DNA of 64,000 nt from Modestobacter altitudinis (lineage in GTDB: Bacteria; Actinomycetota; Actinomycetes; Mycobacteriales; Geodermatophilaceae): contig NZ_SJEW01000015.1 in assembly GCF_005930475.1 (NCBI RefSeq), forward strand, positions 1 through 64,000, written 5' to 3'. How positions within the stretch are numbered: position 1 is the first letter of the stretch; each line of letters opens with the position of its first letter. The position numbers and the translations under genes were made by a program. Under the pieces are notes generated by a model. The model searched no databases, had not been told where the DNA came from, and saw only the letters and a list, made by a program, of their open reading frames with translations. Shown here piece after piece: positions 1 to 9,209 of the stretch.

Positions 1-1065
1 GTGCTCGAGCAGCGCGACGGCGAACTCCTGGGGGCGCTCCACGTGCGGTGAGTGGCCCACCCCGGGCAGCAGCACCTCGCGGTAGCTCCCGCCGCTGGCG
101 GCGTAGCGGTCGAGCACCGAGCGGGTCTGGGTGACCATCGGCTGGGCCGGGAAGACGGCGTCCCCCGGCCAGCCCGGGACCGCTCCGAGCGCTCCCAGGT
201 GCGCGAGGTCGAAGACCGAGGCGTCGGACACGATCGCGTCGGCGTCGCCGCGGACCCACAGCACCGGCGGCCGCACCGGCAGCTCGGTGATGCCCGACAG
301 GTCCAGCACCGTCGGCGCCATGGTGTTGAGGACGCCGCGCTCCCCCGGCGCCGTCCCGGGCCAGTCGGCCGTGGGCACCGCGTCACCCGGGTAGTGGTCG
401 ACGCCGGTGCGGGTGGTGAGCATCGAGCCGACGAAGACGTCCTCCAGCTGCGGGTCCAGCGGCAGCGAGCCCGGCGCGACGTAGAACGCGCGCAGCACCG
501 ACCGCGGGCTGGCCGGGCCGTCGGCCGAGGTGTCCCCCGCGGCCAGCGCGGCGACGAAGTCCGGGTTCGCGGCCCCGGCGCCGGAGCCGGTGCCCTCGGG
601 GTGCACCCGCTGCCCGTCGTGGCCGACGGTGCCCCCGAAGCCGTACGGCGACACCGGCGCCACCAGCGCCACGGAGGCGACCCGGGCCGGGTCGTCGAGC
701 AGGCGCTGGAGGACGACGCCGGCGCCCATGCTCCAGCCGACCAGGTGCACGCGGTCCAGGCCGAGCGCGTCGACGAGGGCGCCGAGGTCGTCGGCCCAGT
801 CCCGGACACCGCGCCGGGCGTCGACCGGCAGCGGGTCGGTGCTCCCGAAGCCGCGCAGGTCGACCGCCAGCGGCCGCCAGCTCGGGTCGAGGGTGAGCAG
901 CTGCGGCTGCCAGAAGGCCGCCGAGCTGACGTTCCCGTGCACGAAGAGCACCGCGTCGCCGCCGCCGAAGGGGTCCACGCCCTCGGCGTGCAGCACCTGC
1001 TGGGTCAGCCGGGCGGTGGGCACCGCGGTGGCGGCGATCCCGGGGAGCAGCAGGTCAGTGGGCAT
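1..1065 (-). CDS. alpha/beta hydrolase (3' end outside window)
   Basis: Alpha/beta-hydrolase fold enzyme, probably soluble; substrate unknown. 355 codons are visible, starting at ATG 1065. The oxyanion-hole segment LFVHGN lies near residue 41, the nucleophile elbow GWSMG at about 110-114 (Ser112), the acid in VRGDADAIV near residue 300, and the catalytic His in GVGHSPHVERP near 343. The whole catalytic triad is therefore present and only the last residues fall off the window edge. The family covers esterases, haloperoxidase-like and epoxide-hydrolase-like enzymes, and nothing here narrows it. It is transcribed away from the lysozyme-like gene at 1188. Confidence 0.85.
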   Translation of the reverse strand, partial: MPTDLLLPGIAATAVPTARLTQQVLHAEGVDPFGGGDAVLFVHGNVSSAAFWQPQLLTLDPSWRPLAVDLRGFGSTDPLPVDARRGVRDWADDLGALVDALGLDRVHLVGWSMGAGVVLQRLLDDPARVASVALVAPVSPYGFGGTVGHDGQRVHPEGTGSGAGAANPDFVAALAAGDTSADGPASPRSVLRAFYVAPGSLPLDPQLEDVFVGSMLTTRTGVDHYPGDAVPTADWPGTAPGERGVLNTMAPTVLDLSGITELPVRPPVLWVRGDADAIVSDASVFDLAHLGALGAVPGWPGDAVFPAQPMVTQTRSVLDRYAASGGSYREVLLPGVGHSPHVERPQEFAVALLEH

Positions 1066-1187
1066 GGGCAGGCTCCCCGAGGTCGTGCCGGGTCCGCTCC
1101 CGGCGTCCGGGGCAGGGTAGTGCGGGCCGCCGCGCGGGGACAGCGAGTCCCCGCTCTGCCGGGGTCGCCCACCTACCATCGACGGCG

Positions 1188-2069
1188 ATGGCGAGCACCC
1201 GGGTCGGCAGTCGCCCACCCGTACGCCGGGTCGCCCGTCCGACTCCCCCACGACGACGGGGCCCGCGCCGCAGGATCGGGCCCTTCGTGCTCATCACGGT
1301 GCTGGTCGCCATCGGGGGCCTGAGCCTGCAGACCCGCCACGACGAGGAGGCACCCGCCGCGGTGGCCAGCCGGTGCTCGATCCCCGGGCAGGACGTGGAG
1401 CTCACCACCGAGCAGGCCGCCAACGCCGCCTCCATCGCGGCCGTGGCCCGCTCCCGCGGCCTCCCACCGCGGGCCACGGTGATCGCGCTGGCCACGGCCC
1501 AGCAGGAGTCCCGGCTGCGGAACCTCGACTACGGCGACCGGGACTCCCTCGGGCTGTTCCAGCAACGGCCCTCCCAGGGCTGGGGGTCCGCCGAACAGGT
1601 CCGGGACCCGGTCTACGCGGCCGGGAAGTTCTTCGACCACCTGGTCGAGGTGCCCGGCTGGGAAACCGGGGACCTGACGACCGTGGCAGACGCCGTGCAG
1701 CGCAGCGCGTTCCCGCTCGCCTACCGACAGTGGACGGGCCTGGCCGAGGCCCTGGCTCCGGTGCTCCTGTCCGACCAGCCCGGGCAGCTCTCCTGCAGCT
1801 TCATGCCGGCGGCCGAGGTCGCCACCGTGGCCGACCGCGCGCCGGCGATCACCGACGCGGTACGGCGGGAGGCGGGTACCCCCACCCTCGAGGCCGGCGT
1901 GGTCTCGGTGGCCGGAGCGGGTTGGCCGGAGGCGAGCTGGGCGGTGGCGCACGCCGACCGGTTCCAGCTCACCGCCGTGGTGATGGACGGCTGGCGGTGG
2001 ACGCCGGGCTCCGGCTGGGAGAACACCCCGAGCGCCTTCGCCCGGCCGCTCCAGCTGCACCTTGGGTGA
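1188..2069 (+). CDS. membrane-anchored lysozyme-like (transglycosylase-fold) protein
   Basis: 293-residue protein with a basic, Pro/Arg-rich cytoplasmic N-terminus, one membrane segment at about 31-48 and an extracellular domain. The stretch around Glu107 (AQQESRL, then DSLGLFQQRPSQGWG) matches the catalytic-Glu region of goose-lysozyme/SLT-like folds common in actinobacterial envelope proteins. Peptidoglycan cleavage is inferred from that motif, and the C-terminal about 100 residues are not recognisable. The ATG at 1188 places the basic tail before the membrane helix, as expected for a signal anchor. The gene ends 4 bp before the end of the opposing DUF1772 gene. Confidence 0.7.
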   Translation: MASTRVGSRPPVRRVARPTPPRRRGPRRRIGPFVLITVLVAIGGLSLQTRHDEEAPAAVASRCSIPGQDVELTTEQAANAASIAAVARSRGLPPRATVIALATAQQESRLRNLDYGDRDSLGLFQQRPSQGWGSAEQVRDPVYAAGKFFDHLVEVPGWETGDLTTVADAVQRSAFPLAYRQWTGLAEALAPVLLSDQPGQLSCSFMPAAEVATVADRAPAITDAVRREAGTPTLEAGVVSVAGAGWPEASWAVAHADRFQLTAVVMDGWRWTPGSGWENTPSAFARPLQLHLG

Positions 2070-2073
2070 GCGC

Positions 2074-2538
2074 TCATTCCGCCCCGACCAGGACGACGAC
2101 CAGCAGCGAACCGGCGGCCAGCGACGCCAGCGCCCGCACGGTGTTCCAGGCCGTCCACCGGCGCAGGTAGTCCGTCCACTGGCCGACCGCGGTCCCGTCG
2201 GCCCGGGCCAGCGCGTCGTTGAGCGGCACGTTCGCCAGCACGGTCACCCCGACCACCCCGACCAGGTACAGCCCCACCCCGACCAGCACGGCCGGCCGCC
2301 GGTCCCCGCCGAGCTCCCAGCCGCCGACGACCAGGCAGAGCAGCGCCGTCCCGAACAGCAGGCCCGTGAACACCGGCCGCACCGCGGTCCGGTTCACCGA
2401 CTGCATCGCGGCGATCCCACCGGCACCGGGCAACGCGGCGAGCGCTGGCATCACCATCAGGCTGAACACGGCGAAGGCACCGGCCACGACGGCCGCGCTG
2501 AGCCCGGTCGCCAGCAGGACGACGCCGCGGACGCTCAC
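2074..2538 (-). CDS. DUF1772 family four-TM membrane protein
   Basis: 154-residue hydrophobic protein with about four membrane helices (first near residues 5-25, last near 132-152). The pattern resembles DUF1772 (anthrone oxygenase-like) proteins: an early GAFAVFSLMVMPAL helix, a central WELGG, and NVPLNDAL before the last third. Molecular function is not established for most members. The GTG start at 2538 overlaps the stop of the upstream NmrA-like gene in a GTGA tetranucleotide, so the two are probably translationally coupled. An earlier GTG at 2547 is possible but would increase the overlap. Confidence 0.7.
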   Translation of the reverse strand: MSVRGVVLLATGLSAAVVAGAFAVFSLMVMPALAALPGAGGIAAMQSVNRTAVRPVFTGLLFGTALLCLVVGGWELGGDRRPAVLVGVGLYLVGVVGVTVLANVPLNDALARADGTAVGQWTDYLRRWTAWNTVRALASLAAGSLLVVVLVGAE

Positions 2539-3368
2539 GTCCAGCACCCTGCGGCCGCGCTGCGCCGCACCGCGTCGGCCAGGTCGGTGGGCGGGCGCCC
2601 CAGCACCTGCTGCACGCCGTCGGCCGGCCGGGAGTTGCGCCCGTCCAGCACCTCGGTGAACAGGTGCGTCAGCAGGTCCAGGACGTCGTCGGGCACCCCC
2701 TCGGCGGCCATGGCCTCCCGGAACCCGGCCGGCGACACCGGACGGAAGGTGACCGGTCGGCCCATCGCCGCGGCGCACTCACGCACCGCCTCGGCGAAGC
2801 CGAGCGCGCGGGGCCCGGTCAGCTCGTACGTCCGCCCCGCGTGTCCGTCCGCCAGCAGGGCCTCGACCGCCGCGTCGGCCACGTCGTCGGCGTCCAGGAA
2901 CGGCTCGACGACGTCGCCCACCGGCAGCGCCAGCTCCCCGGCCTGCAGGGCCGGTGCGAACTGGCCCTCGGTGAAGTTCTGCACGAACCAGCTGCAGCGC
3001 AGCACCGTCAGCGCCAGCCCGGCGGCGTCGGCGACCGCCCGCACCGAGCGCTCGGCCGCCTGGGCGCCCGGCTCGCCGCGGCCGGAGAGCAGCACGACCC
3101 GATGCACCTCGGCGGTCGCCGCGCACCGGGTGAAGGCCGCGAGCGTCTCCGCGGCCCCCGGCACGGCCAGGTCCGGCGCGTAGGCCAGGTACACCCCGGT
3201 CACGCCGGCCAGCGCCGGCTCCCAGGTGCCCGGCTGGTCCCAGTCCAGCGCGCAGGCGCTGTGCCGGGAAGCCGCCCGCACCCGCCTGCCCCGTGCCTCC
3301 AGGCGCTGCACCACGCGGCCGCCGGTCGTACCGGTGCCGCCCGTCGCCAACGTCAGCTCTCGTGTCAT
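2535..3368 (-). CDS. NmrA-like NAD(P)-binding atypical SDR
   Basis: 277-residue Rossmann protein of the NmrA/atypical SDR group. The dinucleotide loop is GGTGTTGG at residues 10-17. There is no classical YxxxK, as usual for this group. The middle (FVQNFTEGQF, then DADDVADAAVEALL) and the C-terminal helical part match NmrA/YtfG-type quinone or redox-sensing proteins. It is transcribed divergently from an AraC-family gene 81 bp away and coupled to the DUF1772 gene behind it. This suggests that the AraC protein controls a small NmrA-DUF1772 operon. The actual substrate or ligand cannot be told. Confidence 0.82.
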   Translation of the reverse strand: MTRELTLATGGTGTTGGRVVQRLEARGRRVRAASRHSACALDWDQPGTWEPALAGVTGVYLAYAPDLAVPGAAETLAAFTRCAATAEVHRVVLLSGRGEPGAQAAERSVRAVADAAGLALTVLRCSWFVQNFTEGQFAPALQAGELALPVGDVVEPFLDADDVADAAVEALLADGHAGRTYELTGPRALGFAEAVRECAAAMGRPVTFRPVSPAGFREAMAAEGVPDDVLDLLTHLFTEVLDGRNSRPADGVQQVLGRPPTDLADAVRRSAAAGCWT

Positions 3369-3449
3369 GCGCTCAGTCCAGCGGCCCGGATCGAGACGGG
3401 CCATCGTCGAGACGCCCGAGCGCATGCGCGAGCGTCTAGGTTCGCCGTC

Positions 3450-4373
3450 ATGGACGCCGTCGCCGCGTTGCTGAACGGCCCGCGGGCCAGCGGCGCGTTC
3501 CTGCTGCGCTCGGTGCTTCAAGCGCCCTGGTCGATGCGGATCGCCGACGAGGCGCCGCTGACGGTGCTGGCGGTGCTGCGCGGGTCGGCGTGGGTGCTCA
3601 CCGGCGGGCGGACGGAGCAGCTGGGCGCGGGCGCCGTCGCCCTGCTGCGCGGGCCGGAGCCCTACACGGTGGCCGACGACCCGGCGACGGCCCCGCAGGT
3701 GGCGGTCGGGCCCGGGCAGGTGTGCACCCCGCTGGGCGCTGCGGTGATGGCCGGCCTGGGCACCCGCACCTGGGGCAACGACGCCGACGGGGAGACCACC
3801 CTGCTGACCGGCACCTACACCGCGCCGGGCGCCGTCGGCGAGCGGCTGGTCCGGGCGCTGCCCGCGCTGGTCGTCGTCCCGCCCGACGCGGGCACCGCCG
3901 CGGTCACCGCGCTGCTGGCCGCGGAGATGGCCCGCGACGCCCCCGGTCAGGACGCGGTGCTGGACCGGCTGCTGGACGTCGCCCTGGTCAGCGCGCTGCG
4001 CGCCTGGGCGGCCCAGCCCGGCACCGACGCACCCGGCTGGTACCTGGCCCACGGCGACCCGGTGGTGGGTCCCGCGCTCCGCCTGGTGCACGACCGCCCG
4101 GCCGAGCCCTGGACGGTCGGCTCGCTGGCCGCCACGGTCGGCGTCTCCCGGGCCACGCTGGCCCGGCGCTTCACCGACCTCGTCGGCGAGCCCCCGATGA
4201 GCTACCTCACCGGCTGGCGGATCGCGCTCGCCGCCGACCTGCTCGCCGACCCCGCGCTCACCGTCGCCGGCATCGCCCGGCGGGTCGGGTACGCCACCCC
4301 GTTCGCGCTCAGCACCGCGTTCAAACGGGTCACCGGGGTCAGCCCGGCCGTGCACCGCAGCGCCGTCGGCTAA
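3450..4373 (+). CDS. AraC family regulator with N-terminal cupin domain
   Basis: 307-residue DNA-binding regulator. Residues 1 to about 180 form a cupin-like ligand domain (Cupin_6 type, with VLAVLRGSAWVL near 40). Residues about 205-305 hold the two helix-turn-helix motifs of AraC proteins (TVGSLAATVGVSRATLARRF, then IARRVGYATPFALSTAFKR), ending in the usual GVSPAVHR. It starts at ATG 3450 and faces away from the NmrA-like gene, its likely target. The 81-bp divergent spacer should hold the operator. The 3' end overlaps the end of dapC by 4 bp in convergent orientation. Confidence 0.85.
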   Translation: MDAVAALLNGPRASGAFLLRSVLQAPWSMRIADEAPLTVLAVLRGSAWVLTGGRTEQLGAGAVALLRGPEPYTVADDPATAPQVAVGPGQVCTPLGAAVMAGLGTRTWGNDADGETTLLTGTYTAPGAVGERLVRALPALVVVPPDAGTAAVTALLAAEMARDAPGQDAVLDRLLDVALVSALRAWAAQPGTDAPGWYLAHGDPVVGPALRLVHDRPAEPWTVGSLAATVGVSRATLARRFTDLVGEPPMSYLTGWRIALAADLLADPALTVAGIARRVGYATPFALSTAFKRVTGVSPAVHRSAVG

Positions 4374-5470
4374 CTGGCCAGGCGCTCCACGGCGGCGTCG
4401 ATCCGCTCGTCGGTCGCGGTGAGCGCCATCCGCACGTGCCGGCTCCCGGCCGGTCCGTAGAAGCTGCCGGGCGCGGCGACGATGCCCAGGCCGGCGAGCC
4501 GGTCGATCGTCGTCCAGCAGTCCTCGTCGCGGCTGACCCACAGGTAGAGCCCCGCCTCGGAGTGGTCGATCCGGGCGCCGGTCCCGCGCACCGCCGCCGC
4601 CAGCCGGTCCCGGCGCCGCCGGTAGCGCTCCCGCTGGGCCGTGACGTGCTCGTCGTCGGCCAGCGCCGCGGCCATCGCCGCCTGCACCGGGGTGGGCACG
4701 AGCAGGCCGAGGTGGCGGCGCACCTCCCACACCCGGCGGACCAGCGCGGGATCGCCGGAGAGCAGGCCCGCGCGGTAGCCGGCCGCGGTCGACTGCTTGG
4801 ACAGCGAGTGCACCGCCAGCAGGCCGGTGTGGTCGGCGCCGGCGACGTCGGGGTGCAGCACCGAACGCGGGACGACGTCCCAGCCCAGCTCGACGTAGCA
4901 CTCGTCGGCGACGACCGGCACCCCGTGGGCTCGGCCCCAGGTGACCCATGCTCGCAGCTCGTCGTCGGTCAGCACCCGGCCGTGCGGGTTGCCCGGCGAG
5001 TTGAGCCAGACGAGGACGGCGTCGCCCGGGTCGGCCGGCGGGGTGTCGGTGCGCAGCACCTGCAGGCCCGCGACGACCGCCCCCACCTCGTAGGTCGGGT
5101 AGGCGACCTCCGGGATGAGCACCGTGCCGCCACGCGGGAGCCCCAGCAGGGTGGGCAGCAGCGCCACCAGCTCCTTGGAGCCGACGGTCGGGATCACCGA
5201 CGGATCGGCACCGAACGGGTCGGCCACCTCGACCCCGAGCCGGCGGGACAGCCAGCCCGCCGCCGCTCGCCGCACGTCGGCGGTGCCGAGCGCCGTCGGG
5301 TAGCCCGGGGCGTTCCCCGCCGCGGCCAGGGCCAGGCCGAGCAGCGGCGGGGTGGGGTCGACCGGCGTGCCGATCGAGAGGTCGACGACGCCGTCGGCGT
5401 GCTCGGCGGCGCGGGCACGCGCCGCGGCCAGCGCGTCCCAGGGGAAGTCCGGCAGCCGGACCGTGCTCAC
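4370..5470 (-). CDS. dapC: succinyldiaminopimelate transaminase
   Basis: PLP-dependent class I/II aminotransferase of 366 residues, which by family resemblance makes N-succinyl-LL-2,6-diaminopimelate from the keto acid in lysine and peptidoglycan diaminopimelate synthesis. Visible features are NSPGNP at 157-162, the DECYVELG strand near 189 and the Schiff-base Lys225 in HSLSKQS. The GTG start at 5470 overlaps the fdxA stop (GTGA, 5467-5470). The fdxA-dapC pair is a common actinobacterial arrangement and supports the dapC call over other aminotransferases. Aspartate-type specificity cannot be excluded from sequence alone. Confidence 0.85.
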   Translation of the reverse strand: MSTVRLPDFPWDALAAARARAAEHADGVVDLSIGTPVDPTPPLLGLALAAAGNAPGYPTALGTADVRRAAAGWLSRRLGVEVADPFGADPSVIPTVGSKELVALLPTLLGLPRGGTVLIPEVAYPTYEVGAVVAGLQVLRTDTPPADPGDAVLVWLNSPGNPHGRVLTDDELRAWVTWGRAHGVPVVADECYVELGWDVVPRSVLHPDVAGADHTGLLAVHSLSKQSTAAGYRAGLLSGDPALVRRVWEVRRHLGLLVPTPVQAAMAAALADDEHVTAQRERYRRRRDRLAAAVRGTGARIDHSEAGLYLWVSRDEDCWTTIDRLAGLGIVAAPGSFYGPAGSRHVRMALTATDERIDAAVERLAS

Positions 5471-5787
5471 TCGCCCTGCGGGGGCAGCGCGGCCACGAGC
5501 GGGTGGTCCTTGTTGATCTTCCCGGTCTTGGCAGCGCCACCGGGGCTGCCCAGGTCGGAGAAGAACTCCACGTTGGCGTTGTAGAAGTCCTTCCACTTGT
5601 CCGGGACGTCGTCCTCGTAGTAGATGGCCTCCACCGGGCACACCGGCTCGCAGGCGCCGCAGTCCACGCACTCGTCGGGGTGGATGTAGAGCATCCGGTC
5701 GCCCTCGTAGATGCAGTCCACCGGACACTCGTCGATGCACGCCTTGTCGAGGACGTCGACGCAGGCCTGGGTGATGACGTAGGTCAC
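5467..5787 (-). CDS. fdxA: 7Fe ferredoxin (3Fe-4S / 4Fe-4S)
   Basis: 106-residue cytoplasmic electron carrier, the usual FdxA length. The N-terminal half holds cysteines at 9, 17, 21 and 25 with one extra spacing residue typical of a 3Fe-4S site, followed by a regular 4Fe-4S set at 40, 43, 46 and 50 (CVDCGACEPVCP). The acidic C-terminal half (WKDFYNANVEFF) is characteristic of actinobacterial FdxA. The start is GTG 5787, with a GGAGGAA ribosome-binding site just upstream. It is translationally coupled to dapC. It could feed electrons to P450s or to the ferredoxin-dependent sulfite reductase encoded at 20.7 kb, but that link is only inference. Confidence 0.93.
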   Translation of the reverse strand: MTYVITQACVDVLDKACIDECPVDCIYEGDRMLYIHPDECVDCGACEPVCPVEAIYYEDDVPDKWKDFYNANVEFFSDLGSPGGAAKTGKINKDHPLVAALPPQGE

Positions 5788-5933
5788 GGGTTCCTCCGGG
5801 GCGAGTTCCCTGGCAGGCCAGGGGCGTGTTCGATCACCGCAAGTATCACCCTCGGGCTCCCGGGTCGGCGCGACGGGTGGGCGGGACACGACCCGGTGGC
5901 CGGCCGCTCGACGCGCCGACGGAGGATCGCGGC

Positions 5934-6686
5934 ATGGGACAGCGCCGTTCACCGCTCGGCGTCGAGGACCTCGAGCGGGTGGCCGCCCGTGGCTGGCGCG
6001 CGCTCGAGGAGCACTCCCTCGGCGGGTGGCTGCTGCGTGCCGGCGGCGGGTTCACCGGGCGGGCCAACTCCGCGCTGGTGGTCGGCGACCCGGGCGTGCC
6101 GCTGCCGACCGCGGTGGGCGCCGTCGCCCGCTGGTACGACGACCGCGGGCTGCGGCCCGCCGCCCAGCTGCCCGGCGTGCAGTCGCGCGCCGCCGACGCG
6201 GCGTTCGCGGCGGCCGGCTGGGAACGGGACGAGGACACGCTGGTCCTGACGGCGCCGGTCGGGCGGCCACAGCCGGTCGACGTCCCGGTCGCGCTGGCGT
6301 CGTCCCCCGACGAGGCCTGGCTGGCCGGCTACCACCACGGCGGGCAGCCGCTGCCCGCGGTCGCCGTCGAGGTGCTCACCAGCGCTGCGGACGTCGTCTT
6401 CGCCTCCGTGCGCCTGGCCCCCGCCCCGGCCCCGCTGGCCGCGGTGGCCCGCGGCGTCCTCACCGACGGCTGGCTCGGGGTCACCGCGGTCACCGTCGCC
6501 GAGGAGCACCGTCGACAGGGGGTGGCCACCGCGGTGATGACCGCGCTGCAGGCCTGGGCCGCCGGACGCGGTGCGCACTCCGTCTACCTGCAGGTGGTCG
6601 GGAGCAACGCCGCCGCGCGGGCGCTCTACCGGCGGACGGGCTTCATCGAGCACCACCGCTACCACTACCGGCGCCGGGTGGGCTGA
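5934..6686 (+). CDS. GNAT family N-acetyltransferase
   Basis: 250-residue protein whose C-terminal third is a GNAT acetyltransferase domain. The acetyl-CoA pyrophosphate loop is in EEHRRQGVATAVMTAL, followed by [13 protein letters not shown], a standard GNAT end motif. The N-terminal 150 residues contain a degenerate GNAT-like half (GGFTGRANSALVVG), as in two-domain actinobacterial GNATs. The substrate is unknown. The start ATG 5934 has GGAGG 9 bases upstream. The last 44 bp overlap the 3' end of the convergent membrane-protein gene. Confidence 0.85.
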   Translation: MGQRRSPLGVEDLERVAARGWRALEEHSLGGWLLRAGGGFTGRANSALVVGDPGVPLPTAVGAVARWYDDRGLRPAAQLPGVQSRAADAAFAAAGWERDEDTLVLTAPVGRPQPVDVPVALASSPDEAWLAGYHHGGQPLPAVAVEVLTSAADVVFASVRLAPAPAPLAAVARGVLTDGWLGVTAVTVAEEHRRQGVATAVMTALQAWAAGRGAHSVYLQVVGSNAAARALYRRTGFIEHHRYHYRRRVG

Positions 6687-7056
6687 CCGGAGCGCCCAGC
6701 ACCTTGCCGACGGCGAACGCCGCGGCGAGGACGCCGAGCAGCAGGAACCCCAGGGTCGTCGTCGAGGTGACGGCGTCCCCACCGGGCAGCAGCAGGTCCC
6801 CCTCGGGACGGCGCATGGTCGCGCCGACCGCGATCACCAGCCACACGACGGCGGGCAGGACGGCGACCAGCCGCGACCCCGACAGCCGCCGGGCCGCGCC
6901 GGCCAGCAGCAGGTTGCCGACGACGGCGGCGAGCAGCGAGATCGGCACCGGGATGCCGGCGAGACGCCACGGCAGCCAGAAGACCTCGACCAGGGCGAGC
7001 CAGGCCGCGACGACGACGGCGGCGACCGCCCAGCCGAGCAGGTGCAGCGCCCTCAT
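6643..7056 (-). CDS. small membrane protein coupled to mshB
   Basis: 137-residue protein with about four membrane helices (near 5-28, 38-55, 62-82 and 98-118) and a Gly/Ser-rich cytoplasmic tail. I do not recognise a characterised family, though short DUF6113-like membrane proteins follow mshB in many actinobacteria. Its ATG overlaps the mshB stop (ATGA, 7053-7056), so it is cotranslated with mshB and may be linked to mycothiol or envelope physiology. The 3' end overlaps the GNAT gene by 44 bp on the other strand. Confidence 0.7.
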   Translation of the reverse strand: MRALHLLGWAVAAVVVAAWLALVEVFWLPWRLAGIPVPISLLAAVVGNLLLAGAARRLSGSRLVAVLPAVVWLVIAVGATMRRPEGDLLLPGGDAVTSTTTLGFLLLGVLAAAFAVGKVLGAPVSPPGAGSGSGGAR

Positions 7057-7949
7057 CCGGGCAGGCCGGCGAACAGGTCGTCCTCCCAGCCCTGCTCCCC
7101 CGGTCCGGCGGGCCCGCGGGTGCCGCGGACCAGTCGGTAGTGCTCGGTGCCCAGCACCGCGTGCCCGAGGTTGTTGGACAGCGCGAAGAAGGGCCCGTCG
7201 ACGGTCATCTGCGTCGGGTGCGCGCGCATGGCCGCGTCCTTGCGGTCGGCGTGGGCGCGGCCGTCGACGGCGGTGGTGACGACGTCGTCGGCCACCGCGA
7301 ACGGGACGTCGTCCAGGTCCCCCAGCCCCTCGAACGGCGACGCCTCCCCCAGCGCGGCCATGGCGTCGATGCCGGCCTGCACCACCGAGCGCGGCATGGC
7401 GTTCCAGTAGACCTTGGCGACCTCCCAGGCCGGGCCGAGGTCGGGGCGGTAGCCGGGGTCGGCCGCGGCGTCGACGGCGCCCATCGCGACGCGGTGCGCC
7501 TGGATGTGGTCCGGGTGGCCGTACCCGCCGACCTCGTCGTAGGCGACCAGCACCTGCGGGCGCACCTCCCGGACGACGGCCACCGCGTGCGCGACGGCCT
7601 CGCCGAGGTCGGCCCGCCAGAAGGCCCGCGGCTTGTCGTTGGCCGGGGTGTCCATCATCCCGGAGTCGCGGTAGCGGCCGGCGCCGCCGAGGAAGCGCCA
7701 GTCGGTGACCCCGAGGGCTGCCATCGCGGCGGCGAGCTCGCTGATCCGGTACCCGCCGAGCTGGTCGGCCTGGTCGGCGGCGAGCTGGGCCAGCGCGGGC
7801 ACGAGCACCTCACCCTCCTCACCCAGGGTGCAGGTGAGCACGGTGACGGAGGCGCCCTCGGCGACGTAGCGGGCCATGGTCGCCCCGTTGTTGATCGTCT
7901 CGTCGTCCGGATGGGCGTGCACCAGCAACAGGCGTCGAGAAGTGCTCAC
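7053..7949 (-). CDS. mshB: N-acetyl-glucosaminyl-inositol deacetylase (mycothiol synthesis)
   Basis: 298-residue LmbE-like zinc deacetylase. MshB removes the acetyl group from GlcNAc-inositol, the second step to mycothiol, the main low-molecular-weight thiol of actinobacteria. The zinc motif HAHPDDE is at 11-17 and the third ligand lies in [12 protein letters not shown]. The central [10 protein letters not shown] and the C-terminal HPTQM are MshB-typical and separate it from the related amidase Mca. GTG 7949 is chosen because the zinc strand starts eight residues later. No strong ribosome-binding site is visible, so the message may be leaderless. Confidence 0.9.
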   Translation of the reverse strand: MSTSRRLLLVHAHPDDETINNGATMARYVAEGASVTVLTCTLGEEGEVLVPALAQLAADQADQLGGYRISELAAAMAALGVTDWRFLGGAGRYRDSGMMDTPANDKPRAFWRADLGEAVAHAVAVVREVRPQVLVAYDEVGGYGHPDHIQAHRVAMGAVDAAADPGYRPDLGPAWEVAKVYWNAMPRSVVQAGIDAMAALGEASPFEGLGDLDDVPFAVADDVVTTAVDGRAHADRKDAAMRAHPTQMTVDGPFFALSNNLGHAVLGTEHYRLVRGTRGPAGPGEQGWEDDLFAGLPG

Positions 7950-8144
7950 GCGGAGATAATCCCGGACAGCACCCACGCGGGTGAGCGGGGCTCCCGACCG
8001 CACCACCACGCCCGAAGGGCTGTCGAGTGCAGGCACGGGGCCCGGAGGGCTCCTGCCTGCCCTCGACGAAGCGGCTCAGCGACAGCCGGGACGGCTCCTG
8101 GGCGCGGTGCGGCCCGTCAGGGTCGCCGTGTCACAGTCGCGATG

Positions 8145-9209
8145 TCAGAGCACCGACTGGACCTCGGCGAAGTGGCAGGCGTTGAGGTGCCCGGTGCCGC
8201 GGTCGGCGAGGGCCGGGTCGTCGGTGCGGCACTTCTCCCGCCGCCCGTCGTCCAGGACGTTGGCGAACTTCTGGCAGCGGGTGCGGAACCGGCAGCCCGA
8301 GGGCGGGTTCGCCGGGCTGGGCACGTCGCCGGAGATGATGATCCGCTGCCGGGCACGCTCGCGGCGCGGGTCGGGCAGCGGGATCGCCGACAGCAGCGCC
8401 TGCGTGTACGGGTGCGCCGGGCGGTCGAACAGCTCGTCGCGATCGGCGATCTCGATGATCCGGCCGAGGTACATGACCGCGACCCGGTCGGAGATGTGCC
8501 GGACGACGGACAGGTCGTGGGCGATGAACAGGTAGCTCAGGCCGAGGGAGTTCTTCAGGTCCTCGAGCAGGTTGATCACGCCGGCCTGGATGGAGACGTC
8601 CAGCGCGGACACCGGCTCGTCGAGCACGAGCACCTTCGGCTGCAGGGCCAGGGCACGGGCGATGCCGATGCGCTGGCGCTGACCGCCGGAGAACTCCGCG
8701 GGGTACCGGTTGGTGTGCTCGGGGTTGAGCCCGACGGTCTCGACCAGCCCCCGCACCCGGCTGCGCAGCTCGTCGTTGCTCTTCGTCAGGCCGTGGATCA
8801 CCAGCGGCTCGGCGACGATGTCGAAGACCGGCAGCCGGGGGTTGAGCGAGGCGTACGGGTCCTGGAACACCAGCTGGATGTCGCGGCGCAGCGGGCGCAT
8901 CTGCTTGCGGTTGAGCCCGACGATCTCCCGACCCTGGAAGACCACCGACCCTCCGGTGGCCGGCTGCAGGTTGAGGATGGCCCGGCCGGTGGTCGACTTG
9001 CCGCAGCCGGACTCCCCGACCAGGCCGAGGACCTCTCCGGGGTAGAGGTCGAGGTCGATGCCGTCGACGGCCTGCACCGCGCCGACGGTGCGCTTGATCA
9101 GCCCGCCGCCCTTGATCGGGAAGTGCTTCTGCAGGCCGCGCACGCTGAGGATCGGCTCTCCGCGACCCGTCGCGCCGCTCCTGGTGCGCTCGGTGGTGGG
9201 AGCGCTCAT
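8145..9209 (-). CDS. oligopeptide/dipeptide ABC transporter ATP-binding subunit (DppF/OppF-like)
   Basis: 354-residue ATPase of a peptide importer. It has Walker [10 protein letters not shown], signature FSGGQRQR, Walker [13 protein letters not shown] and the switch His in FIAHDLS. The C-terminal extension carries the cysteine-containing oligopeptide-ABC motif ([10 protein letters not shown]). That extension binds an Fe-S cluster in some relatives. It is the last gene of a five-gene minus-strand operon, with its ATG in ATGA overlap with the preceding ATPase (9206-9209). It should pair with that subunit to energise peptide uptake. Confidence 0.9.
   Translation of the reverse strand: MSAPTTERTRSGATGRGEPILSVRGLQKHFPIKGGGLIKRTVGAVQAVDGIDLDLYPGEVLGLVGESGCGKSTTGRAILNLQPATGGSVVFQGREIVGLNRKQMRPLRRDIQLVFQDPYASLNPRLPVFDIVAEPLVIHGLTKSNDELRSRVRGLVETVGLNPEHTNRYPAEFSGGQRQRIGIARALALQPKVLVLDEPVSALDVSIQAGVINLLEDLKNSLGLSYLFIAHDLSVVRHISDRVAVMYLGRIIEIADRDELFDRPAHPYTQALLSAIPLPDPRRERARQRIIISGDVPSPANPPSGCRFRTRCQKFANVLDDGRREKCRTDDPALADRGTGHLNACHFAEVQSVL

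Noticed and set aside
2535-5540. A roughly 1000-codon open frame on the minus strand spanning several genes
   Set aside because: It ends as the NmrA-like gene, but its upstream part runs antisense through the AraC gene and out of frame through dapC. Codon bias and domain matches support the shorter genes only. It is a by-product of very high GC.
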